From Marinobacter sp. C7 (GTDB taxonomy: Bacteria; Pseudomonadota; Gammaproteobacteria; Pseudomonadales; Oleiphilaceae): a DNA stretch of 64,000 nucleotides. The stretch covers positions 1 through 64,000 of the forward strand of contig NZ_JAKQZH010000002.1 in assembly GCF_022343555.1 (NCBI RefSeq). Reading direction: 5' to 3'. Shown piece by piece: positions 32,806 through 41,807 of the stretch (the stretch's first letter is position 1; the number at the start of each line of letters is the position of its first letter). Below the pieces are notes generated by a model. That model did no database searches. It saw only the letters and a list, made by a program, of their open reading frames with translations, and was not told where the DNA came from. Made by a program: the position numbers and the translations under genes.

Positions 32806-35650
32806 TCCAACGCTCCGCGTCCTGCTTATCGAGGACGACGAAGACGATTACCTGATCACGCGGGATCTGCTGCACGATGTCAGTCCCTCAGCCGTTGAAC
32901 TGGTCTGGCGTGACACCATGCAGGCCGGGCTCGAAACCCTGGGGCAGGAGCGCATCGATGTCACCCTGGTAGACCTTCGCCTGGGCCCGGATTCGGGACT
33001 GGATGTCATCCGGGAAGCCCAGGCCAGCGGCGTTACCTCTCCCTTCATCCTGCTAACCGGTCAGGGCGATGCGGAACTGGATGCCCGCGCCGTGGAACTG
33101 GGTGCGGCGGACTACCTGGTCAAGGGCCGACTGGATGGCCAGACCCTGATTCGCAGCATTCGTTACGCGGCAGACCGGGCGGCGGCCAATGAGGACCTGG
33201 CCAGCAGTGAAGCCCACTACCGCCTGCTGTTCGAGAACAACCCGGCTCCCATGTACCTGCTGCAGCCGGAATCAGGCCGTGTTGAGTCCATGAACCGGGC
33301 CGCCATGGCGCTCTATGGCTTCAGCACTGACGAAACCCCGGAGCTCACCATCACGGACCTGCAACGAAATTCCGGGCCGGTCCCCCGGGAAGGGGTTATT
33401 GTCCGGGAAGGCAGCCGGCTGGAGGAGCACATAACCCGGGATGGCTGCCCCCTTTACGTTGAATTGCTTCCGGAACGCATCACCCTCGATCGTCGCCCCC
33501 TCGATCTGGTGATGGTCACCGACATGACACGCCAGATCGACAACAACCGGCGACTCCGACTGCTGCAACAATGCATTGAATCCAGCTCCAACGGCATTGT
33601 CATCGCCGATGCCCAGAAATCGGACATGCCCCTGGTGTACGTGAACCCGACGTTCGAGCGTATTACCGGCTTCAGCCGGGACGAGGCCGTCGGTCGGAAC
33701 TGCCGTTTCCTGCAGGGCTACAGCGAGGATCCGAGCAATGAACAGGCGCTTGCGGAGATCCGCAAGGCCCTTGCCACGGGGAGAGCGACTTCCGTGGTGC
33801 TGCGGAATTTCCGGAAGGATGGAACACCGTTCTGGAACGACCTGTACCTGTCACCGATACGGAATGACGAGGACGAGGTGACCCATTATGTCGGGGTGCA
33901 GAGCGACATCTCCCACCGTAAACACGTCGAGAACCAGCTGGCCTACAACGCCAGCCACGATGTCCTCACCCAGCTGCCCAACCGGGCCTTGCTGGAAGAT
34001 CGACTCGAACAAGCCTGCCGCTTCGCCCAGCGCCACGGCCGGACCCTGGCTCTCCTGTTCATTGATCTCGACGGTTTCAAGCTGATCAACGACTCCCTCG
34101 GACACCGCATCGGCGACCAACTGCTGATCGAGGTGGCCCGACGGCTCAAGGAGGTCAGCCGGAATGGGGATACCGTGGCCAGGGTCAGCGGCGACGAGTA
34201 CGTGATGCTGTTGCCCGACCTTGCCCGCACGGAAGACGCGCTGAGCGCTGTCGAACAGATCATGCGCACCCTCTCCGCGCCGTACAAGGTCAATGACGAA
34301 AACCTGCACCTGACGGCAAGCATCGGCATCGCCACCACAGATGGGAGCATCAGCCAGCCGACGGAACTGATCCAGCAGGCCGACCTGGCCATGTACCGCG
34401 CCAAGCAGATGGGCCGGAACACCTTTCAGTGGTTCTCGGAGCACCTCAACACTGAAGCCAGCTATCGGGTCAAACTGCGCAACGAATTGCAGGACGCCAT
34501 CGACAACGACCGCCTCACGATTTACTACCAGCCACTGATCGATTCCCGTACCGGCAAGGCCCGGGCCGTGGAAGCACTGGTACGTTGGGAGCACCCTGAG
34601 CAGGGCCTGGTGTCTCCCGGGGATTTCCTACCTCTGGCCGAGGAAACCGGTCAGATTATTGCCCTGGGCAAGTCCGTGCTGGAACAGGCGTGCCGGGATA
34701 TGGTCCGCCTCCATGCCGCCGGATTCAGGGACTGTGTCGTGGCGGTAAACGTTTCCCCGATGCAGATCCGCAAGGCCGATTTCATCGACACAGTGCGTGA
34801 TGCCCTGAAAAAATCCGGCCTGCCACCGGAGGCACTGGAACTCGAAGTGGTCGAATCTGCAGTGCTTTTCGATGCCGACCAGGTCATCAAGACCCTGCAC
34901 GACTTGCGGGCTCTCGGCGTCGGCATTGCCATTGATGACTTCGGCACGGGTTTCTCCAGCCTCAGTTACATCAAGCTGCTTCCGGCGGGCAAGATCAAGA
35001 TTGACCGCTCCTTCATCAAGGACGTCATCCAGGATCGCAGCGATGCCGCCATTACTCAGGGGGTGATCTCCATGGCCCACCACCTGTCGCTGGAGGTGGT
35101 GGCCGAAGGCGTGGAAACGGATGCCCAGGCGGCATTCCTGCGACGGAACCAGTGCGATTTGCTCCAGGGCTTCCTGTTTGCCAAGCCCATGCCGATGGAT
35201 CGACTCGAAGAATATATGCACACCCGGGGCGGCTACGCCACGAGCGCCAATGCCGATCGGGACGAACCGGAAAAGACGTTGCTGCTGCTCGATGACGAGA
35301 ACAACATCCTGCGGGCCCTGACCCGCGTCCTCCGACGGGACGGCTACCGGATCCTGACCACCACCAGCGTGCATGAGGCGTTCAGCCTGCTTGCGGAGAA
35401 CGATGTCCAGGTCATCATTTCAGACCAACGCATGCCGGAAATGTCAGGTACGGAATTCCTCAGCCGCGTGAAAGGGATTTACCCGGATACCGTCCGGATC
35501 GTGCTGTCCGGATACACGGACCTGAAGTCCGTCACGGAAGCCATCAACGAAGGCTCGATCTACAAATTCCTGACCAAGCCCTGGGATGACAAAGAGATCC
35601 GCGAGCACGTGCAGAAGGCGTTCCAGTACCACAGCACCCTCCAGGGCTGA
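32798..35650 (+). CDS. REC-PAS-PAS-GGDEF-EAL-REC c-di-GMP signalling protein
   Basis: 950 residues. N-terminal receiver 1-125 (Asp59), PAS about 140-255, PAS/PAC about 262-385 (FRKDGTPFWNDLYLSPIRND, LOV-like but without the photoactive NCRFLQ cysteine context confirmed), GGDEF about 390-550, EAL about 565-810, and a second receiver about 820-945 (Asp876 in IISDQRMP). The GGDEF motif is SGDEY at 464-468, likely weak or inactive. The EAL motifs are intact: EALVRW at 592, IDDFGTGFSSL and VVAEGVET. It should mainly degrade c-di-GMP. The terminal receiver matches those of the GspE fusion. Last gene of the operon; its stop abuts the convergent fghA stop. Confidence 0.9.
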   Translation: MTDPTLRVLLIEDDEDDYLITRDLLHDVSPSAVELVWRDTMQAGLETLGQERIDVTLVDLRLGPDSGLDVIREAQASGVTSPFILLTGQGDAELDARAVELGAADYLVKGRLDGQTLIRSIRYAADRAAANEDLASSEAHYRLLFENNPAPMYLLQPESGRVESMNRAAMALYGFSTDETPELTITDLQRNSGPVPREGVIVREGSRLEEHITRDGCPLYVELLPERITLDRRPLDLVMVTDMTRQIDNNRRLRLLQQCIESSSNGIVIADAQKSDMPLVYVNPTFERITGFSRDEAVGRNCRFLQGYSEDPSNEQALAEIRKALATGRATSVVLRNFRKDGTPFWNDLYLSPIRNDEDEVTHYVGVQSDISHRKHVENQLAYNASHDVLTQLPNRALLEDRLEQACRFAQRHGRTLALLFIDLDGFKLINDSLGHRIGDQLLIEVARRLKEVSRNGDTVARVSGDEYVMLLPDLARTEDALSAVEQIMRTLSAPYKVNDENLHLTASIGIATTDGSISQPTELIQQADLAMYRAKQMGRNTFQWFSEHLNTEASYRVKLRNELQDAIDNDRLTIYYQPLIDSRTGKARAVEALVRWEHPEQGLVSPGDFLPLAEETGQIIALGKSVLEQACRDMVRLHAAGFRDCVVAVNVSPMQIRKADFIDTVRDALKKSGLPPEALELEVVESAVLFDADQVIKTLHDLRALGVGIAIDDFGTGFSSLSYIKLLPAGKIKIDRSFIKDVIQDRSDAAITQGVISMAHHLSLEVVAEGVETDAQAAFLRRNQCDLLQGFLFAKPMPMDRLEEYMHTRGGYATSANADRDEPEKTLLLLDDENNILRALTRVLRRDGYRILTTTSVHEAFSLLAENDVQVIISDQRMPEMSGTEFLSRVKGIYPDTVRIVLSGYTDLKSVTEAINEGSIYKFLTKPWDDKEIREHVQKAFQYHSTLQG

Positions 35651-36496
35651 TCATGTCAGCCCCAGGGCTTCAGCATGGTGCTTCAGATGGTCATCGATGA
35701 AGGAGGCGATGAAGAAATAGCTATGGTCATAGCCCCGGTGCATACGCAGGTTGATGTGGTGGTGGAATTTCTCGCAGATATCCGCCAGGACCTCCGGATT
35801 GAGCTGGGTCTCCAGAAACTCGTCCGCAGTGCCCTGATCGACCAGTAAGGGCAGCCTTTCCCGGGCGGTCGGTATCAGCAGGGTGGCATCCCACTGTTCC
35901 CAGGCTGACCGGTCGTCACCCAGATACCCACTGAACGCCTTTTGTCCCCACGGGCATTCGGTGGGGTTGGCAATGGGTGCGAAGGCCGAGACCGACTGGT
36001 AGCGCCCGGGATTCTTCAGCGCGCAGACCAGGGCACCGTGTCCTCCCATGGAATGGCCGCTGACCGACCGTTGCTCGGTTACCGGTAGCTCACTTTCCAC
36101 CAACTGCGGCAGTTCTTTCACCACATAATCGTACATCCGGTAATGGGGTGCCCAGGGCCGCCGGGTGGCGTTGATGTAGAAGCCCGCACCGGTACCGAAG
36201 TCATAGCTCTCATCCTCGCCCGGAAGATTGAGGCCGCGGGGACTGGTATCCGGACAGACAATCGCCAGACCCAGCTTTGCCGCCAGCTTCTGCGCGCCGG
36301 CCTTCTGCATGAAGTTCTGGTCGGTACAGGTCAGTCCGGACAGCCAGTAAAGTACCGGTGCCGGCTTTGGCGAGCTGCCCACCGCCGAAGGGGGCAGAAA
36401 CACCGCGAATTCCATGTCACATTCAAGGCTCGCGGAGGTGTGACGGTAACGGCGATGCTCACCACCAAAGCAAACGTTGCTGGATAGCAGTTCCAT
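35651..36496 (-). CDS. fghA: S-formylglutathione hydrolase
   Basis: 281 residues, esterase D/alpha-beta hydrolase. VLYWLSGLTCTDQNFMQKAG near residues 48-67 and the nucleophile elbow SGHSMGGHGAL are diagnostic, and the catalytic His is in RGYDHSYFFIASFIDDHL. It hydrolyses S-formylglutathione to formate and glutathione, the second step of glutathione-dependent formaldehyde detoxification. The partner adhC-type dehydrogenase is not adjacent. It begins 27 nt after the CBS gene on the same strand. Confidence 0.93.
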   Translation of the reverse strand: MELLSSNVCFGGEHRRYRHTSASLECDMEFAVFLPPSAVGSSPKPAPVLYWLSGLTCTDQNFMQKAGAQKLAAKLGLAIVCPDTSPRGLNLPGEDESYDFGTGAGFYINATRRPWAPHYRMYDYVVKELPQLVESELPVTEQRSVSGHSMGGHGALVCALKNPGRYQSVSAFAPIANPTECPWGQKAFSGYLGDDRSAWEQWDATLLIPTARERLPLLVDQGTADEFLETQLNPEVLADICEKFHHHINLRMHRGYDHSYFFIASFIDDHLKHHAEALGLT

Positions 36497-36523
36497 AATG
36501 GATCCCGGTCTGAAAAGGTGAAG

Positions 36524-36958
36524 TCAGTCCTCGTCCGCACTGGCGTATTTCGGCAATTCCATACCACAGCCGGTTCGTGCCAACTCGGCGAGGATCGCGG
36601 TACGAGTAACAATACCAATCAGCCTGCCATGGTCGACTACCGGATACACTTTCGGTTTGCCGGCACCGAGGTTCTGGGCAAGGTCCACCACCGCCATTTC
36701 CGGCGAAATGGTCAGTGGCTGGCGGAACATCACGTCATCCACGATGGGATCACCCTCACAGTGATAACTGCTGACCAGCAGGGAATGAATACAGTCCTGC
36801 TCGGAAACAAACCCCAGTACGCGCCGCTGTTCGTCCACCACCGGCAAACCCGTGACGTGATTGCTGAGCAGCGCCTTGACCACTTTGGTCAACGGAGTAC
36901 CACAGCGAACAGGCTCGATGTGGTTCCACATCACATCCGATACTTTCAATGACCGCAT
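36524..36958 (-). CDS. Two-CBS-domain protein
   Basis: 144 residues containing two CBS motifs: VSDVMWNHIEPVRCGTPLTK with GLPVVDEQRRVLGFVSEQD, and DDVMFRQPLTISPEMAVVDL with VYPVVDHGRLIGIVTRTAIL. CBS pairs bind adenosine nucleotides and regulate partners. The start at 36958 has GGAGGGA 8 nt upstream; an earlier start would overlap the divergent symporter promoter. Probably co-transcribed with fghA. Partner unknown. Confidence 0.85.
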   Translation of the reverse strand: MRSLKVSDVMWNHIEPVRCGTPLTKVVKALLSNHVTGLPVVDEQRRVLGFVSEQDCIHSLLVSSYHCEGDPIVDDVMFRQPLTISPEMAVVDLAQNLGAGKPKVYPVVDHGRLIGIVTRTAILAELARTGCGMELPKYASADED

Positions 36959-37065
36959 GGGCCAATCCCTCCACTTCCGTTTTTCCATTGCAGACCGATT
37001 CAATACTCCTATCCCTAAACATAGGCAATTGCCGTGCAAAAGGAAAACCGATTCCGCCAAAACGG

Positions 37066-37120
37066 TTTACAGGCAAAATTAACCGACTAAACTCAATCAG
37101 TTATACCCCTGATCGGGGTA
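37066..37120 (+). promoter_or_regulatory. Promoter and leader hairpin of alanine/sodium symporter
   Basis: TTTACA (37066-37071), 16-nt spacer, TAAACT (37088-37093). A small stem TACCCC-TGATC-GGGGTA at 37104-37120 begins about 10 nt after the -10, at or just past the expected start site. Confidence 0.45.
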
Positions 37121-37161
37121 AACAGTTACTTTCAATCCATGGCAAACGCAGGGAGATCCCC

Positions 37162-38526
37162 ATGTCAGCCATTGAAAACTTTATCGGTCAGGTTAACGGT
37201 CTGGTGTGGGGTCCTCCCATGCTGGTCATGATCCTCGGGGTCGGGCTGTTCCTCAGCATCGGCCTGAAGCTGATGCCGGTGCTGAAACTGGGCGCCGGCT
37301 TTCGACTCATGTGGCAGGGGCGCAAGGCAGCCGGGGCCGAATCCGAAGGCGAAATCCCGCCGTTCCAGGCCCTGATGACCGCGCTCTCGGCAACCGTCGG
37401 AACCGGCAACATCGCCGGCGTAGCAACGGCTGTCTTCCTGGGCGGGCCCGGCGCCCTGTTCTGGATGTGGCTGACCGCCCTGGTCGGAATGGCTACGAAA
37501 TACTCCGAGGCTGTGCTCGCAGTGCGTTTCCGCGAGGTGGACGAACGCGGAAACCACGTCGGTGGCCCCATGTACTATATCCGTAACGGCCTGGGTAAAA
37601 AGTGGACCTGGCTGGGGGTGCTGTTTGCCATTTTCGCCGCCATTGCCGGTTTTGGCATCGGTAACACGGTGCAGGCCAACTCCGTCGCGGATGTGATGGA
37701 AGCCAGTTTCGGCCTGCCGCACTGGGCAACCGGCGTAATCCTCATGGTGCTGGTCGGAATGGTGCTGATTGGCGGCATTCGCCGGATCGGCCACGTAGCC
37801 AGTGCCCTGGTTCCGTTTATGGCCATCTCCTACCTGCTGTCCGGTATCGTCGTGCTTGCCATCAATGCCGCGGATATCCCGGCGGCCATCGCTCTGGTAT
37901 TCAAGCACGCCTTCAGCCCGATCGCCGCCGAAGGTGGCTTTGCCGGCGCCGCGGTCTGGGCCGCCATCCGCTTTGGTGTCGCCCGAGGCATCTTTTCCAA
38001 TGAGGCCGGACTTGGCTCAGCACCCATTGCCCATGCCGCCGCACAGACCCGCAACCCGATCAGCCAGGGCATGGTGGCGATGCTCGGTACCTTCATCGAC
38101 ACCATCATCATCTGCACCATAACCGGCCTGGTCATCATCACTTCCGGTGCCTGGAAGGGCGGCGTTTCCGGCGCCGAACTCACCTCCCTGGCTTTCGCCG
38201 ATGCGCTGCCCGGCGTGGGCAACTACATTGTCGCCATTGCCCTGGCCGTCTTCGCCTTTACCACCATTCTGGGCTGGTCGTTCTATGGTGAACGCAGCGT
38301 CGAGTTCCTGTTCGGCGTCAAGGCAATTGTGCCTTATCGGGTTGCCTGGATCATCGCGATTCCCGTTGGCGCCACCCTGAACCTGGGCCTCGTCTGGCTG
38401 GTGGCCGATACCCTCAACGCCATGATGGCGCTGCCCAACCTCGTCGCTCTGTTATTGCTCAGTCCGGTGGTGTTCAAGTTGACCCGCGAGCACTTTGCAC
38501 GCGAGAAAACTCTGGGCGTGGACTGA
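37162..38526 (+). CDS. Alanine/glycine:cation symporter (AGCS family)
   Basis: 454 residues, about 11 membrane helices. Family motifs: PPFQALMTALSATVGTGNIA near residues 66-85, GGPGALFWMWLTALVGMATK, and FSNEAGLGSAPIAHAAA near 280-296. AgcS/DagA proteins take up alanine or glycine with sodium. The ATG at 37162 has a GGGAGA ribosome site; an upstream frame extension lacks support and would overlap the CBS gene. Confidence 0.92.
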   Translation: MSAIENFIGQVNGLVWGPPMLVMILGVGLFLSIGLKLMPVLKLGAGFRLMWQGRKAAGAESEGEIPPFQALMTALSATVGTGNIAGVATAVFLGGPGALFWMWLTALVGMATKYSEAVLAVRFREVDERGNHVGGPMYYIRNGLGKKWTWLGVLFAIFAAIAGFGIGNTVQANSVADVMEASFGLPHWATGVILMVLVGMVLIGGIRRIGHVASALVPFMAISYLLSGIVVLAINAADIPAAIALVFKHAFSPIAAEGGFAGAAVWAAIRFGVARGIFSNEAGLGSAPIAHAAAQTRNPISQGMVAMLGTFIDTIIICTITGLVIITSGAWKGGVSGAELTSLAFADALPGVGNYIVAIALAVFAFTTILGWSFYGERSVEFLFGVKAIVPYRVAWIIAIPVGATLNLGLVWLVADTLNAMMALPNLVALLLLSPVVFKLTREHFAREKTLGVD

Positions 38527-38671
38527 CAGCCACATGGGTAAGGCATTGATATAGCGATATAAACAGATAATTGGATGAGATGGATCATTGGCCCCTTGTA
38601 TTCATTTCATCCAACACCAGAATACTCGTATACACTCAAGAAAACAGAACGACGATCAAAGGAGAGAGTTT

Positions 38672-39325
38672 ATGAGCTTGCGTCTAGGAGATACCGCACC
38701 GGACTTCGAACAGGAGTCAACAGAAGGCACGATCCGGTTCTACGACTGGCTCGGCGACAGCTGGGGCGTACTGTTCTCACATCCGGCCGACTTCACGCCG
38801 GTGTGCACAACCGAGCTCGGTCTGACCGCGAAGCTGAAAAACCAATTTGCCAAACGCAACGTCAAGGCGATTGCCCTGAGTGTCGACCCGGTCTCTTCCC
38901 ACAAGGAATGGGTCAAGGACATCGAGGAAACCCAGGGCTGCTCGGTGAATTTCCCGATCATCGCAGACGAGGACCGCAAGGTTTCCGAGCTGTACGACAT
39001 GATCCATCCGAATGCCGACAGCAGCCTGACGGTCCGCTCCCTGTTCGTGATCGATCCGAACAAGAAGGTGCGCCTGATCATCACCTACCCCGCCTCGACC
39101 GGTCGTAACTTCAACGAAGTGCTGAGGGTCATCGATTCCCTGCAGCTGACCGACGAGCACAAGGTGGCAACCCCGGGTAACTGGGAACGCGGTGGCGACG
39201 TGGTGATCGTACCGTCCCTCCAGGACGAGGAAGAGATCAAGGAGCGCTTCCCGCAGGGCTATAAGGCCGTTAAATCCTATCTGCGAATGACGCCGGATCC
39301 GAAGAGCAACTGGAGTGGTGACTGA
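38672..39325 (+). CDS. 1-Cys peroxiredoxin (Prx6 type)
   Basis: 217 residues, AhpC/TSA family. The peroxidatic cysteine is in HPADFTPVCTTELG near residue 46. The Prx6-type C-terminal domain (ATPGNWERGGDVVIVPSLQD) is present and there is no conserved resolving cysteine. It reduces peroxides, including lipid peroxides, using glutathione or another thiol. AAAGGAGAG before the ATG at 38672 decides the start. It stands alone between a 145-bp upstream gap and the palindromic repeats downstream. Confidence 0.92.
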   Translation: MSLRLGDTAPDFEQESTEGTIRFYDWLGDSWGVLFSHPADFTPVCTTELGLTAKLKNQFAKRNVKAIALSVDPVSSHKEWVKDIEETQGCSVNFPIIADEDRKVSELYDMIHPNADSSLTVRSLFVIDPNKKVRLIITYPASTGRNFNEVLRVIDSLQLTDEHKVATPGNWERGGDVVIVPSLQDEEEIKERFPQGYKAVKSYLRMTPDPKSNWSGD

Positions 39326-39336
39326 GCAATGAAGAA

Positions 39337-39366
39337 GGGGTCAGAAGATGACGTTCTTCTGACCCC
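39337..39366. repeat. 30-bp palindromic repeat, subtype A, copy 5
   Basis: Arms GGGGTCAGAAGA and TCTTCTGACCCC surround a 6-nt centre. It begins 12 nt after the peroxiredoxin stop. Confidence 0.85.
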
Positions 39367-39384
39367 GAAGTTCGAGGCCAGGAT

Positions 39385-39421
39385 GGGGTCAGATGAACGC
39401 TTTCATCTGACCCCTTTTTTT
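39385..39421 (+). terminator. 30-bp palindromic repeat (subtype T, copy 6) with T-tract, probable terminator
   Basis: The palindrome GGGGTCAGATGAA...TTCATCTGACCCC (39385-39414) is followed by seven T residues (39415-39421). It has the form of an intrinsic terminator for the peroxiredoxin gene. It touches the desaturase stop codon on the other strand, so the repeat appears to have been recruited as a transcript end. Confidence 0.7.
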
Positions 39422-40595
39422 ACGCCGGACGCAGTGAATAAGCCCGCAGGTGCGCCGCAAACTCTTCCAGGTAACGGATACCACTGGCCTCCGCGTCCTT
39501 GCACCAGTCCATCAGTGCCTGCAGTTTTTCCTGGGGCTTGAGCCCGCGCTGGCGCCACAGTGCCTGGAGTTCGTGGCTCTTTTCGTAGATCTGACGGAGA
39601 ATGTCGTGCCGCTCCAGCACGCTCTCCAGATGCTCTTGTTCCCGCGGCTTGATCAGCGTTACTTCCCGTGAAAGCAGGCGCTTGAGCTTGCGGTAACGGG
39701 GACGCACCTCTTCATCCATCAGAGCTTTCTGCTGACGCAGAACCGGTTCCATCACCCGCTTGCGGTATTGGCGCATGATGTCGAACCGGTTGTTGGCGAT
39801 GGCCTGCACCGTTTCCACATCCACTTCCTGTTTACCCGGCACGTAATGGGCAATGGGACGGTATCCCTTGGGTTTGGCCAGGCCGAACAACTGGAACAGG
39901 CGGATATAGCCCCAGCCGATGTCCACCTCGTACCAGCGCCGGGACAGCTTGGAGGAATTCGGGTAGGTATGGTGGTTGTTGTGGAGCTCTTCGCCACCGA
40001 TCAGGATGCCGATCGGTGAAATGTTGCGGGCATTGTCCGCGCACTCGAAATTGCGGTAACCCAGGTAATGGCCAATGCCATTGACCACACCGGCCGCCCA
40101 GACCGGGATCCAGAGCATTTGTACGGCCCAGATCCAGATACCATGCACTCCGAACAGCATCAGGTTGATTGCGGCCATGAGGATGATGCCCCAGTGCTTG
40201 TGCGGGGTATAAACCGTGCGCTCGACCCAGTCTTCCGGAGTGCGCTGCCCATAGCGCTGGAGGGTCTCCGGGGTGGCAGCCTCGGCGTATAGCTCTGCGC
40301 CTTCCAGAAGCACCTTCCGGATACCCAGAACCACCGGGCTGTGGGGATCCTCCTCGGTTTCACACTTGGCGTGGTGCTTACGATGGATCGCTGTCCACTC
40401 CTTGGTGTTCTGGGCGGTGGTCAACCACAACCAGAACCGGAAAAAGTGCGCCAGTGCCGGATGCAGATCCAGCGAGTTATGGGCGGAATGGCGGTGTAGA
40501 TAAAGCGTCACGCTCACGATGGTGACGTGCGTCAGGGCCAGGGCAACCAGGAGCAGTTGCGGCACCGACAGGTCAAGTAGACCGTTGAACCACAT
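39420..40595 (-). CDS. Fatty acid/acyl-CoA desaturase (delta-9 type)
   Basis: 391 residues. The three histidine boxes of the membrane di-iron desaturases are present: HRHSAH (34-39), HRKHH (about 71-75) and HNNHH (about 207-211). About four membrane helices are interspersed. The C-terminal third (270-391) is a charged helical extension longer than in minimal desaturases. It introduces a double bond into acyl-CoA or phospholipid acyl chains to adjust membrane fluidity. Monocistronic. Confidence 0.9.
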   Translation of the reverse strand: MWFNGLLDLSVPQLLLVALALTHVTIVSVTLYLHRHSAHNSLDLHPALAHFFRFWLWLTTAQNTKEWTAIHRKHHAKCETEEDPHSPVVLGIRKVLLEGAELYAEAATPETLQRYGQRTPEDWVERTVYTPHKHWGIILMAAINLMLFGVHGIWIWAVQMLWIPVWAAGVVNGIGHYLGYRNFECADNARNISPIGILIGGEELHNNHHTYPNSSKLSRRWYEVDIGWGYIRLFQLFGLAKPKGYRPIAHYVPGKQEVDVETVQAIANNRFDIMRQYRKRVMEPVLRQQKALMDEEVRPRYRKLKRLLSREVTLIKPREQEHLESVLERHDILRQIYEKSHELQALWRQRGLKPQEKLQALMDWCKDAEASGIRYLEEFAAHLRAYSLRPA

Positions 40596-40812
40596 AGTAT
40601 TTCCTCAAAATCAGATCGGCGGCTTGCAGCCGTTCGGCGGGCGATACATCAGGGTATTTCGCAAACACTCGAAGGGAAACAAACCAACGCTACAACTCTA
40701 GCGTACAGGTGTTCGCCGCAACAACCGAATTTGGCCGGAAAATTGTTACTGATTACACTTATCGGCCTTGTTTGGTAACAACGCCCGCTGCACACCACCG
40801 GAGACCACCCGC

Positions 40813-41625
40813 GTGCCCGAATTACCCGAAGTTGAAACCACCCGCCGGGGCATAGCGCCCCACTGCGAAGGCCAGATCATTACCGGTGTCACGGTGCGTG
40901 ATGGCAGGCTGCGCTGGCCGGTTCCCGAGGACCTGGCGGAGCGACTGACTGGCCAGGTTATCCGCAGCGTGGACCGGCGCGCCAAGTACCTTTTTATCAA
41001 CCTCGATGGCGGTACCGTGATTGTGCACCTGGGAATGTCCGGCAGCTTGCGGGTGATTACCGATACCTCTCTGCCCCAGCCCCATGACCATATCGACCTG
41101 ATACTGGCCTCCGGAGTGATACTGCGATTCAACGACCCGAGACGCTTCGGCTGCTGGTTGTGGACCGAATCCGCCACCAGCCACCCATTGATTGCGAATC
41201 TGGGCCCGGAGCCGCTGTCCCCGGACTTCAACGGTCCGCTGCTGTTCCAGCTGTCCCGTGGCAAACAGACGCCGGTGAAGTCGTTCATCATGGACAACCA
41301 CGTGGTGGTGGGGGTCGGCAACATCTACGCCAACGAAGCACTGTTCAAAGCCGGCATACACCCCAAACGCAAAGCGGGGCGGATCAGCCTGGACCGCTAC
41401 CACCGGCTCGCCGAGGCCATCCGGGAAACACTCAGTGCCGCGATCCTGATGGGCGGCACGACCCTGCGGGACTTCGTGAACAGTGACGGCAAACCCGGGT
41501 ACTTCGCGCAGTCCCTGCTGGTTTACGGTCGCGGCGGCGAGGCCTGCAAGGAATGCGGCGCCGACCTGAAGGAAATCCGCATGAACAACCGCTCCACAGT
41601 GTACTGTCCGAGATGTCAGCGCTGA
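40813..41625 (+). CDS. mutM: Formamidopyrimidine-DNA glycosylase
   Basis: 270 residues. It starts at a GTG codon (40813), because the catalytic N-terminus after Met removal must be [13 protein letters not shown] longer upstream frame would bury the catalytic proline. HLGMSGSLR, the DNA-binding loop and the C-terminal zinc finger [10 protein letters not shown]...YCPRC are intact. It excises 8-oxoguanine and cleaves the abasic site. Confidence 0.96.
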   Translation: MPELPEVETTRRGIAPHCEGQIITGVTVRDGRLRWPVPEDLAERLTGQVIRSVDRRAKYLFINLDGGTVIVHLGMSGSLRVITDTSLPQPHDHIDLILASGVILRFNDPRRFGCWLWTESATSHPLIANLGPEPLSPDFNGPLLFQLSRGKQTPVKSFIMDNHVVVGVGNIYANEALFKAGIHPKRKAGRISLDRYHRLAEAIRETLSAAILMGGTTLRDFVNSDGKPGYFAQSLLVYGRGGEACKECGADLKEIRMNNRSTVYCPRCQR

Positions 41626-41720
41626 GTTGCCCAAAGCGCACATTTTGCAACGAAAAATCGTTTGAAAATGCGCAAATATGATTCATAGTTAACAGAGGAT
41701 TAATGCTCATGGTCTACAAT

Positions 41721-41747
41721 AGGGTCGTCCTTTAAATGTCCGACCCT
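41721..41747 (+). promoter_or_regulatory. Stem-loop in leader of small exported protein
   Basis: AGGGTCG and CGACCCT (7 bp) enclose a 13-nt loop about 60 nt upstream of the ATG at 41808. No T-tract follows. Possibly a 5'-leader structure. Confidence 0.3.
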
Positions 41748-41807
41748 GATGGCGATGCTGCCAAAACCATGCATCTACAGGGCCGACAAAGTTCAGGAGA
41801 CAGTACA

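Noticed and set aside
23618..35650. A second CheA-type chemosensory array
   Set aside because: No CheW, methyl-accepting protein, CheR, CheB or Hpt-CheA is encoded; the kinases are HisKA-type.
40813..41625. Longer mutM beginning upstream of 40813
   Set aside because: MutM catalysis needs proline as residue 2, which fixes the GTG at 40813 as the start.
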